NCBI RefSeq assembly: GCF_033100395.1
Contig: NZ_JAWLVJ010000012.1
Coordinates: 76,378 to 140,377 of the forward strand
Direction: 5' to 3'
DNA length: 64,000 bases
DNA from: Terasakiella sp033100395
GTDB lineage: Bacteria > Pseudomonadota > Alphaproteobacteria > Rhodospirillales > Terasakiellaceae
Shown here: positions 26,195 to 35,214 of the stretch, in pieces
Position numbering within the stretch: the first letter of the stretch is position 1
How the letters are laid out: every line of letters starts with the position of its first letter
Notes under the pieces: model-generated
The model's input: the letters and a program-made list of their open reading frames with translations, nothing else
Told to the model about the DNA's origin: nothing
Databases searched by the model: none
Program-made: the position numbers and the translations under genes

Positions 26195-28018
26195 ATGCAT
26201 CCCTATCGCACACATAAATGTAACGAACTGCGCACTGAAAACGAAGGTGAAGTGGTTCGCCTATCCGGCTGGATTCACTCCAAACGTGACCACGGCAACC
26301 TGCTGTTCATTGACCTGCGTGACCACTATGGCATGACGCAATGTGTGATCGACGTTTCTTCCGATCTCTTTAAAATCGCAGAAAGCGCACGTGTTGAAAG
26401 CGTCCTGACTGTGACAGGTAAAGTAGTGAAACGTACTGCTGAAACCATCAACCCAGATTTCCCAACCGGTGAAATCGAAGTCTATATGGACGAACTGATC
26501 CTCGAATCAGCTTGTGAAGTTCTGCCGATGCAGGTTGCAGGTAACGAAGAAGCCGGCGAAGAAATCCGCCTGCGCCACCGCTTCCTTGATCTGCGCCGTG
26601 AACAGTTGCACAACAACATCATCCTGCGCTCCCAGGTGATCTCTGAAATCCGTCGTCTGATGACCGCACAGGATTTCATGGAAATCCAGACACCGATCCT
26701 GACGGCGTCTTCACCTGAAGGTGCCCGTGACTATCTGGTGCCTGCGCGGAACCACCCGGGCAAATTCTACGCCCTGCCACAGGCACCGCAGCAATTTAAG
26801 CAGCTGCTGATGGTGTCCGGCTTTGATAAATACTTCCAGATTGCCCCATGCTTCCGTGATGAAGATGCGCGTGCTGATCGTTCACCGGGTGAATTCTATC
26901 AGCTCGACTTCGAAATGGCTTATGCCACACAGGAAGATGTCTTCCAGGCGATTGAGCCGATCATGCATGAGATCTTCACCAAATTTGGTGGCGGTCGCGA
27001 AGTAACGCCAATGCCGTTCCCACGCATTCCGTACAAAGAATCCATGCTGAAATATGGTAACGACAAGCCAGATCTGCGTAACCCGCTGATCATCACGGAT
27101 ACAACCGAACCTTTCCGTGGTTCTGACTTTGGTCTGTTTGCCAAACTGGTGGATCAGGGCAACGTTGTTCGCGCAATCCCGGCACCAGGTGCTGCGGGTC
27201 GTCCACGTTCCTTCTTTGACAAGCTCAACAACTGGGCACGTGATGAAGGCAAAGGTGGCCTGGGTTACATTGCAATCGCTGAAGACGGCACGCAAAAAGG
27301 CCCAATCGCCAAGAACCTTGGTGACGAGCGTGTTCAAGCTATCCTGGATGCTTGTGGTCTGGGCAATGGCGATGCGGTCTTCTTTGTTTGTGGGAAAGAA
27401 CATGACGCAGCATCATTTGCTGGCGTTGTTCGTACCCGCGTTTGTGACGAGTTGGAACTGCTGGATGAAAACAAGTTCAACTTCTGCTGGGTTGTTGACT
27501 TCCCAATGTACGAACTGAACGAAGACACCGGCAAGATCGACTTCTCTCACAACCCGTTCTCTATGCCACAAGGCGGCATGGAAGCACTGGAAAACATGGA
27601 CCCGCTTGAAATCCTGGCATGGCAGTATGACATCGTATGTAACGGTATTGAGCTGTCGTCCGGTGCGGTTCGTAACCATAAGCCAGAGATCATGTACAAA
27701 GCCTTTGGTCTGGCGGGTTATGACGCTGATGTTGTTGAAAAAGAATTTGGCGGCATGCTGCGTGCGTTTAAATTTGGTGCGCCGCCACACGGTGGCTGTG
27801 CCCCGGGTATCGACCGTATGGTTATGCTGCTGGCTGATGAGCCAAACATCCGTGAGGTTATCGCCTTCCCGATGAACCAGCGTGCAGAGGACCTTCTAAT
27901 GCAGGCACCTTCAGAAGTATCCATTGAGCAGCTGCGTGAACTGCACATCAAGCTCAACCTGCCAAAAGAAAAAGTAAAAGTGGAAAAATCAGAAGATAGC
28001 GCCGAAGCTTCTGAATAA
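26195..28018 (+). CDS. aspS: Aspartyl-tRNA synthetase, bacterial type
   Basis: 607 residues, class II synthetase: N-terminal OB anticodon-binding domain (SGWIHSKRDHGNLLFIDLRDHYGMTQ), motif 2 (FRDEDARADRSPGEFYQLDFEMA), the bacterial GAD insertion (about 290-420) and motif 3 (GCAPGIDRMVMLLADEPNIREVIAFP). The RDHG loop carries a His like the non-discriminating AspRS of Pseudomonas aeruginosa, in contrast to the RDLG of discriminating E. coli AspRS. This suggests it also charges tRNA-Asn, with GatCAB completing the reaction, as is usual in alphaproteobacteria. A candidate promoter -35 TTGACA lies at 26103-26108. Confidence 0.96.
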   Translation: MHPYRTHKCNELRTENEGEVVRLSGWIHSKRDHGNLLFIDLRDHYGMTQCVIDVSSDLFKIAESARVESVLTVTGKVVKRTAETINPDFPTGEIEVYMDELILESACEVLPMQVAGNEEAGEEIRLRHRFLDLRREQLHNNIILRSQVISEIRRLMTAQDFMEIQTPILTASSPEGARDYLVPARNHPGKFYALPQAPQQFKQLLMVSGFDKYFQIAPCFRDEDARADRSPGEFYQLDFEMAYATQEDVFQAIEPIMHEIFTKFGGGREVTPMPFPRIPYKESMLKYGNDKPDLRNPLIITDTTEPFRGSDFGLFAKLVDQGNVVRAIPAPGAAGRPRSFFDKLNNWARDEGKGGLGYIAIAEDGTQKGPIAKNLGDERVQAILDACGLGNGDAVFFVCGKEHDAASFAGVVRTRVCDELELLDENKFNFCWVVDFPMYELNEDTGKIDFSHNPFSMPQGGMEALENMDPLEILAWQYDIVCNGIELSSGAVRNHKPEIMYKAFGLAGYDADVVEKEFGGMLRAFKFGAPPHGGCAPGIDRMVMLLADEPNIREVIAFPMNQRAEDLLMQAPSEVSIEQLRELHIKLNLPKEKVKVEKSEDSAEASE

Positions 28019-28052
28019 GAATAATTCCAAAAATTAATAATAAATTAAGATC

Positions 28053-28088
28053 GCGCGGTCATCATAATTGGTGACCGCGTTATCTTTT
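28053..28088 (+). terminator. Terminator-like hairpin after aspS
   Basis: CGCGGTCA pairs with TGACCGCG around a nine-base loop, followed by an interrupted T-rich run (TTATCTTTT). Confidence 0.65.
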
Positions 28089-28104
28089 ATAAGGCGAGAA
28101 AAAA

Positions 28105-28404
28105 ATGACTAATAAAAACAAGCCGACCCCCTACGTATGTCTTTTCATTTCCACATTCATGCTCAGTGGCTGTGCAGCCCCTCCTGCCCTGCAGGTGCTG
28201 TCTTTTGCCCTTGATGGAATTTCGTATATCGCAACGGACAAATCCGTTGCTGATCATGGACTCTCTGTGGTTGCCCAACGCGACTGCAAGATGCTACGCA
28301 CCCTTCAGGGTGAAGAAATCTGTCAGAAAAATGAGCCTGAAAGTGATGAAATACTTACGCAGGCACAGATTGATCCTGCAGAACCGAACGCACTAGCGGA
28401 ATAG
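28105..28404 (+). CDS. Small predicted lipoprotein
   Basis: 99 residues with a lipoprotein signal ending in the lipobox FMLSGC, so Cys23 would be lipidated. The mature part (APPALQVLSFALDGISYIATDKSVADHGLSVVAQRDCKMLRTLQGEEICQ) has two further Cys that could form a disulfide. The acidic C-terminus overlaps the 3' end of hdaA on the other strand by 50 bases. Function unknown. Confidence 0.72.
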   Translation: MTNKNKPTPYVCLFISTFMLSGCAAPPALQVLSFALDGISYIATDKSVADHGLSVVAQRDCKMLRTLQGEEICQKNEPESDEILTQAQIDPAEPNALAE

Positions 28405-29032
28405 TAATTTTCCGCTTCTGTGACAGGGATTGTCGATCAATCTCAGCGACCAGTGTCCTGGCCTGATCAAAGGATCGTTCCATGCGTGACAGCATGTAAG
28501 CACTGACGTCCGGTTCAATCTGTAACTGGCGATCAGAAAACAGCTTGATCACGACCGCCTCCATCAGGCGATCATCGGGCTGCCCGATCTCAATGGCGGG
28601 GGCTGTACCCATGCGCGAACGTAAATCAGGTAAGTTCACCTGCCAATCTGCAGGTGCAGATTTGGATGTAATCAGAATCTGCGCACCATTTTCCTTGGCG
28701 AAGTTATAAAGATGAAACAGCGCCTGTTCATGGTTTGCGAGAATACCGTCAATGTCATCCACCACGCCTGTGGTTGCTTGCCCCATCTGGGCATATGGGT
28801 CATTATCAGCCAAATCCAGCAGGACGGCACCTGTAGCCTGCCTGAACACTTCCGCCAGATGGGTCTTGCCGCAGCCCGCTTCACCATAGATCACCAGGAA
28901 GGGTGACGGCCAGTCCGGCCAGCGATCCAGCCACTGCACAGCCTGTGTGTTACAGTCACTCACCAGAAAATCGTCGCCCGACATGGACGGGCGAAAATCA
29001 AAATTCAGCGGCAGTTGCGGGTTCTGACTCAC
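28355..29032 (-). CDS. hdaA: DnaA-related replication regulator HdaA
   Basis: 225 residues from the GTG at 29032 (MSQNPQLPLNFDFRPSMSGDDFLVSDCN), the conserved Hda start with its QLPLNF clamp-binding motif; the longer frame to 29122 lies in the upstream gene. It has the AAA+ domain of DnaA with Walker A (GEAGCGKTHL) but no DNA-binding domain IV. Bound to the sliding clamp it stimulates ATP hydrolysis by DnaA, limiting re-initiation. Last gene of a four-gene operon with perM, pgsA and the DUF2066 gene. The 3' end overlaps the lipoprotein gene convergently. Confidence 0.9.
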   Translation of the reverse strand: MSQNPQLPLNFDFRPSMSGDDFLVSDCNTQAVQWLDRWPDWPSPFLVIYGEAGCGKTHLAEVFRQATGAVLLDLADNDPYAQMGQATTGVVDDIDGILANHEQALFHLYNFAKENGAQILITSKSAPADWQVNLPDLRSRMGTAPAIEIGQPDDRLMEAVVIKLFSDRQLQIEPDVSAYMLSRMERSFDQARTLVAEIDRQSLSQKRKITIPLVRSVLQDQSVPA

Positions 29033-29039
29033 GGATGGG

Positions 29040-30113
29040 TTACTCGGACTTCTGTTTTGGTTGGCCGGAATATAGCGCACTTTCCAGATATTGCGAGAGG
29101 GCAAATCGCACCAATACTCCAATTACTGCGGCGACAGGCACTGCCAACAAAACGCCTGTAAATCCGGCAAAGCTGCCGCCTGCCATCAAGGCAAAGATCA
29201 CCCAGACCGGATGCAAACCAACTTTTTCCCCCACAAGCTTGGGTGTCAGGAAATTACCTTCCATCACCTGACCAATGGCAAAAACACCCGCCACCAGCGC
29301 GATTTGCGTCGGATCACTAAACTGCACGACCGCAATGGCGATAGAGACCCCAAAGCCGACGATGGAGCCGAAATAAGGAATAAAAGAGATCAACCCCGCA
29401 CCCAAACCAACCAACAGACCGAATTCCAGCCCCAGAATCGTCAGGCCTATGGCGTAGAAGGTGCCGAGGATAAAGCAGACACTTGCCTGCCCACGTACAA
29501 ACCCGGCCAGAGTTTGATCAATCAACACAAACTGTTCACGGATCACCGGGGCATGTTTGACCGGAAGCCAGCCATTGATGCGCGCCACCAGCAAATCCCA
29601 GTCACGCAGCATGTAAAAGGTCACAAGGGGCGTCAGCACGAGAATAGAGATCACATCAAACAGGGCCGCCCCGCCACTGATCAGACGCTGGAAGATTTTG
29701 GCCGTCACATTAAATGCATGTTGAGCAAAAGAGGCAGCCGTTGCGCCGATCTCTTTCAAATTACTTTCAGACACGCCGGAAAACAGCTGGTTGATGACCG
29801 GTTCACTTAAAGAACGCAGATGATCCAGATAAGTCGGCACACGGCCCGCAAACCCAACGATCTGGCTGGTCAGGATGGGCAGAATTGCCGACAAAAGCCC
29901 CAGGGTGACGATAAAGAAAACAACTGTGATCACACTGGTTGCCCAGGTGCGCGATAGGCCCCATTCTTCCAGCTTATCTGCCACCGGATCAACGAAGTAA
30001 GCAACCAGCATCCCCGCAATAAACGGAGTCAGCACATCATGCAGCACATAAAGCAGTGCGATAAAGACAAGAAGGCCAATTCCCCAGATTTGTAACTGTC
30101 GTGTCGCCGTCAT
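29040..30113 (-). CDS. AI-2E family (PerM-like) transporter
   Basis: 357 residues with about eight hydrophobic segments and the family hallmarks DPVADKLEEWGLSRTWATS, LTPLVTFYMLRDWD and SFIPYFGSIVGFGVSIAIA. Members are membrane permeases; a few export autoinducer-2 or act as ion/H+ antiporters, and most are unassigned. The ATG directly abuts the TAA of pgsA. In many alphaproteobacteria this gene sits beside hdaA and a CDP-alcohol phosphatidyltransferase, as here. Confidence 0.9.
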   Translation of the reverse strand: MTATRQLQIWGIGLLVFIALLYVLHDVLTPFIAGMLVAYFVDPVADKLEEWGLSRTWATSVITVVFFIVTLGLLSAILPILTSQIVGFAGRVPTYLDHLRSLSEPVINQLFSGVSESNLKEIGATAASFAQHAFNVTAKIFQRLISGGAALFDVISILVLTPLVTFYMLRDWDLLVARINGWLPVKHAPVIREQFVLIDQTLAGFVRGQASVCFILGTFYAIGLTILGLEFGLLVGLGAGLISFIPYFGSIVGFGVSIAIAVVQFSDPTQIALVAGVFAIGQVMEGNFLTPKLVGEKVGLHPVWVIFALMAGGSFAGFTGVLLAVPVAAVIGVLVRFALSQYLESALYSGQPKQKSE

Positions 30114-30680
30114 TTAACTGTTCCCATTTGCCTGACCAACTGTGATACCCCATTGATAGAGATAGATTGTTCCAGACAGCAAGGTGGTCATCGCTGTGAC
30201 AAAAACCAAACCATCCACAAACAACTCCATCCCGTCAACCTGCAAACCATGCACGCCCAGCACACTGGACGCCAGTAAAATCTGAAAGGTTGTATTAATT
30301 TTACTGCTAAGGTTCGGTGCCATTTCGAGTTTGTGGGTCAGAACCTCGATCAAAAAGGCCCCTACCACAATGGCCAAGTCGCGAAATACCACCATAATTA
30401 CCAGCCACAGGGGCAGGAAATCCTGAACGCCCAAGATCACAAACACACTGACCAGCATCAGCTTGTCCGCAATCGGGTCAAGAAAAGCGCCGATCTTGGT
30501 AAAAGCGTTTAACTTCTTTGCCAGATACCCGTCCAGCCCGTCACTGATCCCGGCAATGACAAAGACCCAGAAGGCCCAGTCCAGCTTGTGGATCAGCACC
30601 AGCCACACCATGAACGGCACGGCAATGATACGCCCCAATGTGATGATATTGGGGATATTCAGCCAGAAGACCTGACTCAC
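30114..30680 (-). CDS. pgsA: CDP-alcohol phosphatidyltransferase (phosphatidylglycerophosphate synthase type)
   Basis: 188 residues, integral membrane enzyme. The active-site pattern D-G-x2-A-R-x8-G-x3-D-x3-D is seen as SDGLDGYLAKKLNAFTKIGAFLDPIADK, with Leu-Ala-Lys where AR is usual. It transfers the phosphatidyl group from CDP-diacylglycerol to glycerol-3-phosphate (the PgsA reaction) or a related alcohol. A dedicated second copy of PgsA elsewhere cannot be excluded. The start overlaps the end of the DUF2066 gene by four bases. Confidence 0.85.
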   Translation of the reverse strand: MSQVFWLNIPNIITLGRIIAVPFMVWLVLIHKLDWAFWVFVIAGISDGLDGYLAKKLNAFTKIGAFLDPIADKLMLVSVFVILGVQDFLPLWLVIMVVFRDLAIVVGAFLIEVLTHKLEMAPNLSSKINTTFQILLASSVLGVHGLQVDGMELFVDGLVFVTAMTTLLSGTIYLYQWGITVGQANGNS

Positions 30681-31780
30681 GAACGGCTTCCCTCACCCAG
30701 ATTGACCAAAGCCCAGCTTTCGCCCTGCACGGTCAAATCAAGGTCAACCTGACGCAAGGACCCGATTAATTGTTCCAGGTTGCCAATATAATGCAAATTC
30801 AGCTGCACCGTATCACGTGACAACAGGGCCAGTTCGGTACGTCGAACAACCGCCACCGTGCCCAGTCGTTTTTTCACATTGATCCATTCCTGCAGATTGC
30901 CAATGGTCAGATTAACAGGCAGCACATCAGCCACACCAAATTGCAGCAGATTATCCTGTTTCCAGGCTTCTTCAATGCCTTCGGATACCAGCATAGCAAC
31001 CCGTTTCAAAAAAGCACCTGACGTTTCATTTTCAAGAGCAGTGATGCCGAGGTTTGTGGACCGTCCTGCATTTTTGCCGCCAATGCGGTTCACCACAAGG
31101 TCAATATCGGTTGGTTCCCCCGCAGTGTTGCGTCCGACCACAACCAATTGGGCAACCAACACGCCATTTACATCATAACGCGTCGCCATATTCTGCAAGG
31201 CTGCCTGATCCCCCGTTGCAGCCTGCTGTGCAGAAAGGCCGGAAATATCAGCCAGATCCCCCAATGGCAAGGCAATCGGCACCAGGCCGTTGTTCAAAGA
31301 CAAGGAACTCCAGGCCGCGCTCCAGGGGTTTGGTTCATCCCAGAGGGACAGTTGTCCCGCATCATCAAAAAGCGGCAGAACCAAAACTGGCTTACTGATG
31401 GTTTCTGCAAAAGGAATGCCGCGCGCTTTCAACAGATTACGAATCGCATCCGGCTTAAAGTGATAGGTCAATGTGGCCAGATAGCGCACAGCCGATGTTT
31501 TTTCACCAGAAACCGAAAAATCACGGATATATTGCGGTTGATTGGCAGGTTCCACCCAGGGCAGGAAATCTTTATCTGCGCGCAGGGTCAAACGTTTCAA
31601 CAGAATTTCAAAAGCACGGTTTTGACCGTCGCGTAGGGCCTGTTTACGTGCCTTTGTCACATTTTCCGCTGTGACATCCACATAAACCCCACTGATTTCG
31701 AACGGGCTTGCCGCATTTGCCCCGATTATCCCTAAAAACAGGGCAGAAATCACCACCATAAAACCGAATAACTGTCGCAT
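30677..31780 (-). CDS. DUF2066 periplasmic protein
   Basis: 367 residues with a signal peptide (FGFMVVISALFLGIIGANAA|SP). The mature N-terminal region (ISGVYVDVTAENVTKARKQALRDGQNRAFEILLKRLT) is the DUF2066 signature. The family is linked by gene order to pgsA and to purM/purN in alphaproteobacteria, as here. Function unknown; an envelope role is inferred. First gene of the hdaA operon. Confidence 0.87.
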   Translation of the reverse strand: MRQLFGFMVVISALFLGIIGANAASPFEISGVYVDVTAENVTKARKQALRDGQNRAFEILLKRLTLRADKDFLPWVEPANQPQYIRDFSVSGEKTSAVRYLATLTYHFKPDAIRNLLKARGIPFAETISKPVLVLPLFDDAGQLSLWDEPNPWSAAWSSLSLNNGLVPIALPLGDLADISGLSAQQAATGDQAALQNMATRYDVNGVLVAQLVVVGRNTAGEPTDIDLVVNRIGGKNAGRSTNLGITALENETSGAFLKRVAMLVSEGIEEAWKQDNLLQFGVADVLPVNLTIGNLQEWINVKKRLGTVAVVRRTELALLSRDTVQLNLHYIGNLEQLIGSLRQVDLDLTVQGESWALVNLGEGSRS

Positions 31781-31902
31781 TTTCTTATCATCTTTTGTCG
31801 TTTATCAACGCATATGACTGTTTTGCCCTGTTTTTCCAAACGATGCAAGGTATTGGCACCTAAGGACCCATTTCGTCATAAAACCATCATCACATCAGAC
31901 TT

Positions 31903-31943
31903 GACTACCGCAGCGCAACATGGGACTATCGCAATGCAACATA
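31903..31943 (+). repeat. Tandem 20-base direct repeat upstream of a small gene
   Basis: GACTACCGCAGCGCAACATG at 31903 and GACTATCGCAATGCAACATA at 31924 agree at 16 of 20 positions with a 21-base period, two helical turns. They end just before the ribosome site of the gene at 31959. This looks like a double operator. Confidence 0.6.
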
Positions 31944-31958
31944 AAAAGGAACTTTGCC

Positions 31959-32141
31959 ATGAAAATGAGTGTAACACCTAAAGAAATTGCAGAACATCTG
32001 ATTGACGAACTTGGTCACCAGCAAGCGATCGAAGCTTACCGTCATCACCTGAGCCGTTGCCGCGATTCCGAAACACAAGGGATCTGGACAAATATCGGTC
32101 AGGTTCTCGAATCGATCAATCCTGCGGAAAAGCGTCACTAA
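31959..32141 (+). CDS. Uncharacterised 60-residue protein
   Basis: The start is set by an AAGGA ribosome site eight bases before the ATG at 31959; the longer frame from 31920 runs through the direct repeat. Sequence MKMSVTPKEIAEHLIDELGHQQAIEAYRHHLSRCRDSETQGIW... is an all-helical, His-rich small soluble protein. No family recognised. Divergent from the DUF2066 operon. Good codon usage and the strong ribosome site make it a real gene. Confidence 0.68.
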   Translation: MKMSVTPKEIAEHLIDELGHQQAIEAYRHHLSRCRDSETQGIWTNIGQVLESINPAEKRH

Positions 32142-32292
32142 AAACGCGACACAATGTTGTAATGGACCAATCCTCCCCCCCTTTTTTGGGGTTCGGTTCA
32201 TACATCAAGACAGCCGATAGAAACTTATTTCCATAAAGCAGCGCCACAGCGCGTTTTCTTCGTTGCAAACAAACTGTAATTCAGTATGTTCG

Positions 32293-32328
32293 GGGCGTTC
32301 AACATCCTGTATGTTGGACGCTCTTTTT
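32293..32328 (+). terminator. Terminator hairpin in the purM leader
   Basis: GCGTTCAACAT pairs with ATGTTGGACGC (one G-U pair) around CCTGT, followed by TCTTTTT. It ends only 27 bases before the purM ATG, too close for a promoter between. It must either end transcripts from upstream or act as an attenuator of purM. Confidence 0.75.
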
Positions 32329-32355
32329 ACGTCCCACCAGAAGAAGGTTTAGGTC

Positions 32356-33423
32356 ATGTCCGATCAAAAAGGTCTCACCTATAAAGATGCAGGCGTTGAT
32401 ATCGATGCCGGTAACGATTTGGTCGATGAGATCAAACCACTTGCGAAATCCACAAAACGTGCTGGCGTCATGGACGGCCTTGGCGGATTTGGGGCGTTTT
32501 TTGACCTGCGCGCTGCTGGCTATCAGGACCCGGTCCTTGTTTCCGGCACCGACGGCGTGGGCACAAAATTGAAAGTCGCCATTCTGGCCGACAAACATGA
32601 CACCGTTGGTATCGACCTTGTGGCAATGTGCGTGAACGATCTGGTCGTTCAGGGTGCCGAGCCACTGTTGTTTCTTGACTACTACGCGACAGGCAAGCTC
32701 GATGTGGCTGCCGGGCGCGACATCATCAAAGGCATTGCAGAAGGCTGTAACCAGGCTGGCGCTGCCTTGATCGGCGGGGAAACCGCTGAAATGCCGGGCA
32801 TGTATAGTGAAGGTGACTATGACCTTGCGGGTTTCTGCGTTGGCGCGGTTGAACGCGGCGAAGAACTGACAGGGGCAAACGTCAAAGAAGGCGACGTTGT
32901 TCTGGGTCTGGCGTCCAACGGTTTGCATTCCAACGGGTTCTCTCTGGTGCGCCGTGTTGTGGAAGCAGCTGGCCTTGATTACGCGCAACCTGCGCCGTTC
33001 GACAGCAGCCGTAACCTGGCAGAAGCTCTGCTGGACCCAACAAAAATTTACGTTAAATCCACACTGGCTGCGATCAAAGCAGGCGGCGTGAACGCATTGG
33101 CTCACATCACAGGCGGTGGTCTGGTTGAAAATATTCCACGTGTCCTGCCAGACGGTCTGGGTGTGGATATCGATGCTTCCACATGGAAGCTCCCGGCTGT
33201 CTTCAGCTGGCTGGCCGAAGCGGGCGGCATTGCCAACAACGAACTGGCGCGTACCTTTAACTGCGGCATCGGCATGTGTGTGATCGTAGATGCAGATAAA
33301 GTCGATGCGCTGACCAAAGTTCTGGAAGACGGTGGCGAGAGCGTCACCAACATCGGGACGGTTGTAAAGCGTGATGCAGGTGAACTGGTTGAAATCTCAG
33401 GTATCGAGACATGGCAAAATTAA
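32356..33423 (+). CDS. purM: Phosphoribosylformylglycinamidine cyclo-ligase
   Basis: 355 residues, the usual length. AIR synthetase closes the imidazole ring in de novo purine synthesis using ATP. Motifs: DAGNDLVDEIKPLAKSTKRAG, GGFGAFFDL, GTDGVGTKLKVA, LFLDYYATGKLDV, IGGETAEMPGMY and LASNGLHSNGFSLVRR. The 3' end overlaps purN by 13 bases. A terminator-like hairpin precedes the start. Confidence 0.97.
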   Translation: MSDQKGLTYKDAGVDIDAGNDLVDEIKPLAKSTKRAGVMDGLGGFGAFFDLRAAGYQDPVLVSGTDGVGTKLKVAILADKHDTVGIDLVAMCVNDLVVQGAEPLLFLDYYATGKLDVAAGRDIIKGIAEGCNQAGAALIGGETAEMPGMYSEGDYDLAGFCVGAVERGEELTGANVKEGDVVLGLASNGLHSNGFSLVRRVVEAAGLDYAQPAPFDSSRNLAEALLDPTKIYVKSTLAAIKAGGVNALAHITGGGLVENIPRVLPDGLGVDIDASTWKLPAVFSWLAEAGGIANNELARTFNCGIGMCVIVDADKVDALTKVLEDGGESVTNIGTVVKRDAGELVEISGIETWQN

Positions 33424-34061
33424 GAGTCGCCGTTCTCATTTCCGGCAGTGGCAGTAACCTTCAGGCCCTTTTGGACATGTGCGGGGATGAAAATTCCCCG
33501 GCTGAGATCGTGCGCGTCATTTCAAACGTACCAAGCGCTTATGGGCTGGAACGTGCGAAAGAAGCGGGCGTTTCCACTATGGTCATTGACCATAAGAAAT
33601 ATGATGGCCGCGAAGCCTTTGAAGATGCGCTGCATCAAGTGCTCGATAGCGAAAATATCGAACTGATCTGTCTGGCTGGATTTATGCGTCTGTTGACCGA
33701 CGGCTTTGTGCAGAAATGGAAAGATCGCCTGATCAACATCCACCCTGCCCTGCTGCCGTCTTTCAAAGGCCTGCATACCCACGAACGTGCCATCGAAGAA
33801 GGCGTGAAGTTCCACGGCGCGACCGTGCATTACGTGCGCCCGGCCATGGATGAAGGCCCAATCATCGTTCAGGCCTGCGTTCCGGTCATGCCGAACGATA
33901 CCCCGGAAGACTTGGGTAAACGCGTTCTGAAACAGGAACATAAGATTTATCCCCTCGCCCTGAAACTGATTGCGGAACGCAAGGTGCGCGTTTCCGGCGA
34001 GAAAGTCGTTTATAACGGCGTGGATAATCTGATGGACAGCGTGATCAACCCGGAAGGCTGA
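33411..34061 (+). CDS. purN: Phosphoribosylglycinamide formyltransferase
   Basis: 216 residues. It transfers a formyl group from 10-formyl-THF to GAR. The start VAVLISGSGSNLQALLD binds the phosphate, FMRLLTDGFVQKWKDRLINIHPALLPSFKGLHTH carries the catalytic Asn and His, and MDEGPIIVQ holds the catalytic Asp. Translationally coupled to purM. purU, which draws on the same folate pool, is at 61.7 kb. Confidence 0.96.
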   Translation: MAKLRVAVLISGSGSNLQALLDMCGDENSPAEIVRVISNVPSAYGLERAKEAGVSTMVIDHKKYDGREAFEDALHQVLDSENIELICLAGFMRLLTDGFVQKWKDRLINIHPALLPSFKGLHTHERAIEEGVKFHGATVHYVRPAMDEGPIIVQACVPVMPNDTPEDLGKRVLKQEHKIYPLALKLIAERKVRVSGEKVVYNGVDNLMDSVINPEG

Positions 34062-34127
34062 TCTTTAAAGCTTGAATATTTTCTCCCTCCAACACACTTT
34101 AACTAAAGAGTTTGTGTTGGAGGAAGA

Positions 34128-35207
34128 ATGTTAATCGCACCGATCCCTGAAAATGAAGCCGAACGGCTTAAATCACTGGAAGATATGGATATCCTCTCCA
34201 CCGCGCGTGAAGGAGATTTGGACCGTATTACCCGGCTTGCACAACAGTTCTTTGATATAGAAATCGCGCTAATCTCCCTCATCGACAAGGACCGCCAGTG
34301 GTTTAAATCCCGCGTCGGGCTTGATGCGACAGAAACAGGGCGTGATATCTCTTTTTGCGGTCACGCCATCATGGAAGACCGTGTTCTTCTGGTCGAAAAT
34401 GCATTGGAAGATAGCCGTTTTGCCGATAATCCACTGGTCACAGGCGGGCCAGAAATCCGCTTTTATGCCGGACACCCACTGACAAACGCCGAGGGCTTTC
34501 GCATCGGTACGCTGTGTATGATTTCGCCAGAAGCAAGAAAGTTCAGCCTTGGCGACCAAGATGCCTTAAAAGATTTTGCGCGCCTCGCCGAACTGGTCAT
34601 GGAAAACCGATCTTTAAGCGAAACACAAGCTGCACTTTTGAAAAAGCTCAAGAATGCCGAACGCGATAACCTGATTGATCCGCTGACAGGCCTTTGGAAC
34701 ATGCAGGGCTTCGATTTGTTTTATGAGCGGGAGTCCGAGCGTACGTATGACGAGGATAAATCTTTCGCCGTCGGCCTTATTAATCTGGATCAGGCCCAAC
34801 AGGTCAAAGAAGAGTTTGGCGACGAACTGCTGGAAGAAGTCATCAAACACGGCGCGAGCGTGCTGGTTTCTGCCACGCAAGTCTATGATACGGTCGCAAA
34901 GTTCGATGATACCACCTTCATCATCATCATCCCTGATGTGCTGGAAACCGATCTCAACAAAACCGCCCAAAAAATCGTGCGCACCTTCAAAGAAAACGAC
35001 AAGTTCACCCTGTCTAACGGCGAAAGCGCCTTTGGGGCCAGTGTGGGGATTACGTTTGTGTCTTCATCACTTAAGGCTGCAGACTTAAAAGCCAGCGTCC
35101 TGAACCAAGCCCAATCCGCCCTCCATCAAGCCATTGAAAAAGGCGGAACGCAAGCTGTGATCAACAATATGGATGATCAGGTTTTGAAGAGTTTGTCTTT
35201 GAGCTGA
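34128..35207 (+). CDS. GAF domain protein with degenerate GGDEF domain
   Basis: 359 residues. A GAF domain (about 20-165: FFDIEIALISLIDKDRQWFKSRVGLDATETGRDISFCGHAI, a CGHAI-type sensor) is followed by a short coiled linker and a GGDEF-fold domain (about 185-345: DPLTGLWNMQGFDLF). The active-site loop that should read GGDEF/GGEEF is FDDTTF, and the metal-site Asp region reads LINLDQAQQV, so diguanylate cyclase activity is very unlikely. It may be a signal-binding or protein-interaction module. The gene stands alone between purN and a terminator. Confidence 0.87.
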   Translation: MLIAPIPENEAERLKSLEDMDILSTAREGDLDRITRLAQQFFDIEIALISLIDKDRQWFKSRVGLDATETGRDISFCGHAIMEDRVLLVENALEDSRFADNPLVTGGPEIRFYAGHPLTNAEGFRIGTLCMISPEARKFSLGDQDALKDFARLAELVMENRSLSETQAALLKKLKNAERDNLIDPLTGLWNMQGFDLFYERESERTYDEDKSFAVGLINLDQAQQVKEEFGDELLEEVIKHGASVLVSATQVYDTVAKFDDTTFIIIIPDVLETDLNKTAQKIVRTFKENDKFTLSNGESAFGASVGITFVSSSLKAADLKASVLNQAQSALHQAIEKGGTQAVINNMDDQVLKSLSLS

Positions 35208-35214
35208 CGCACCT

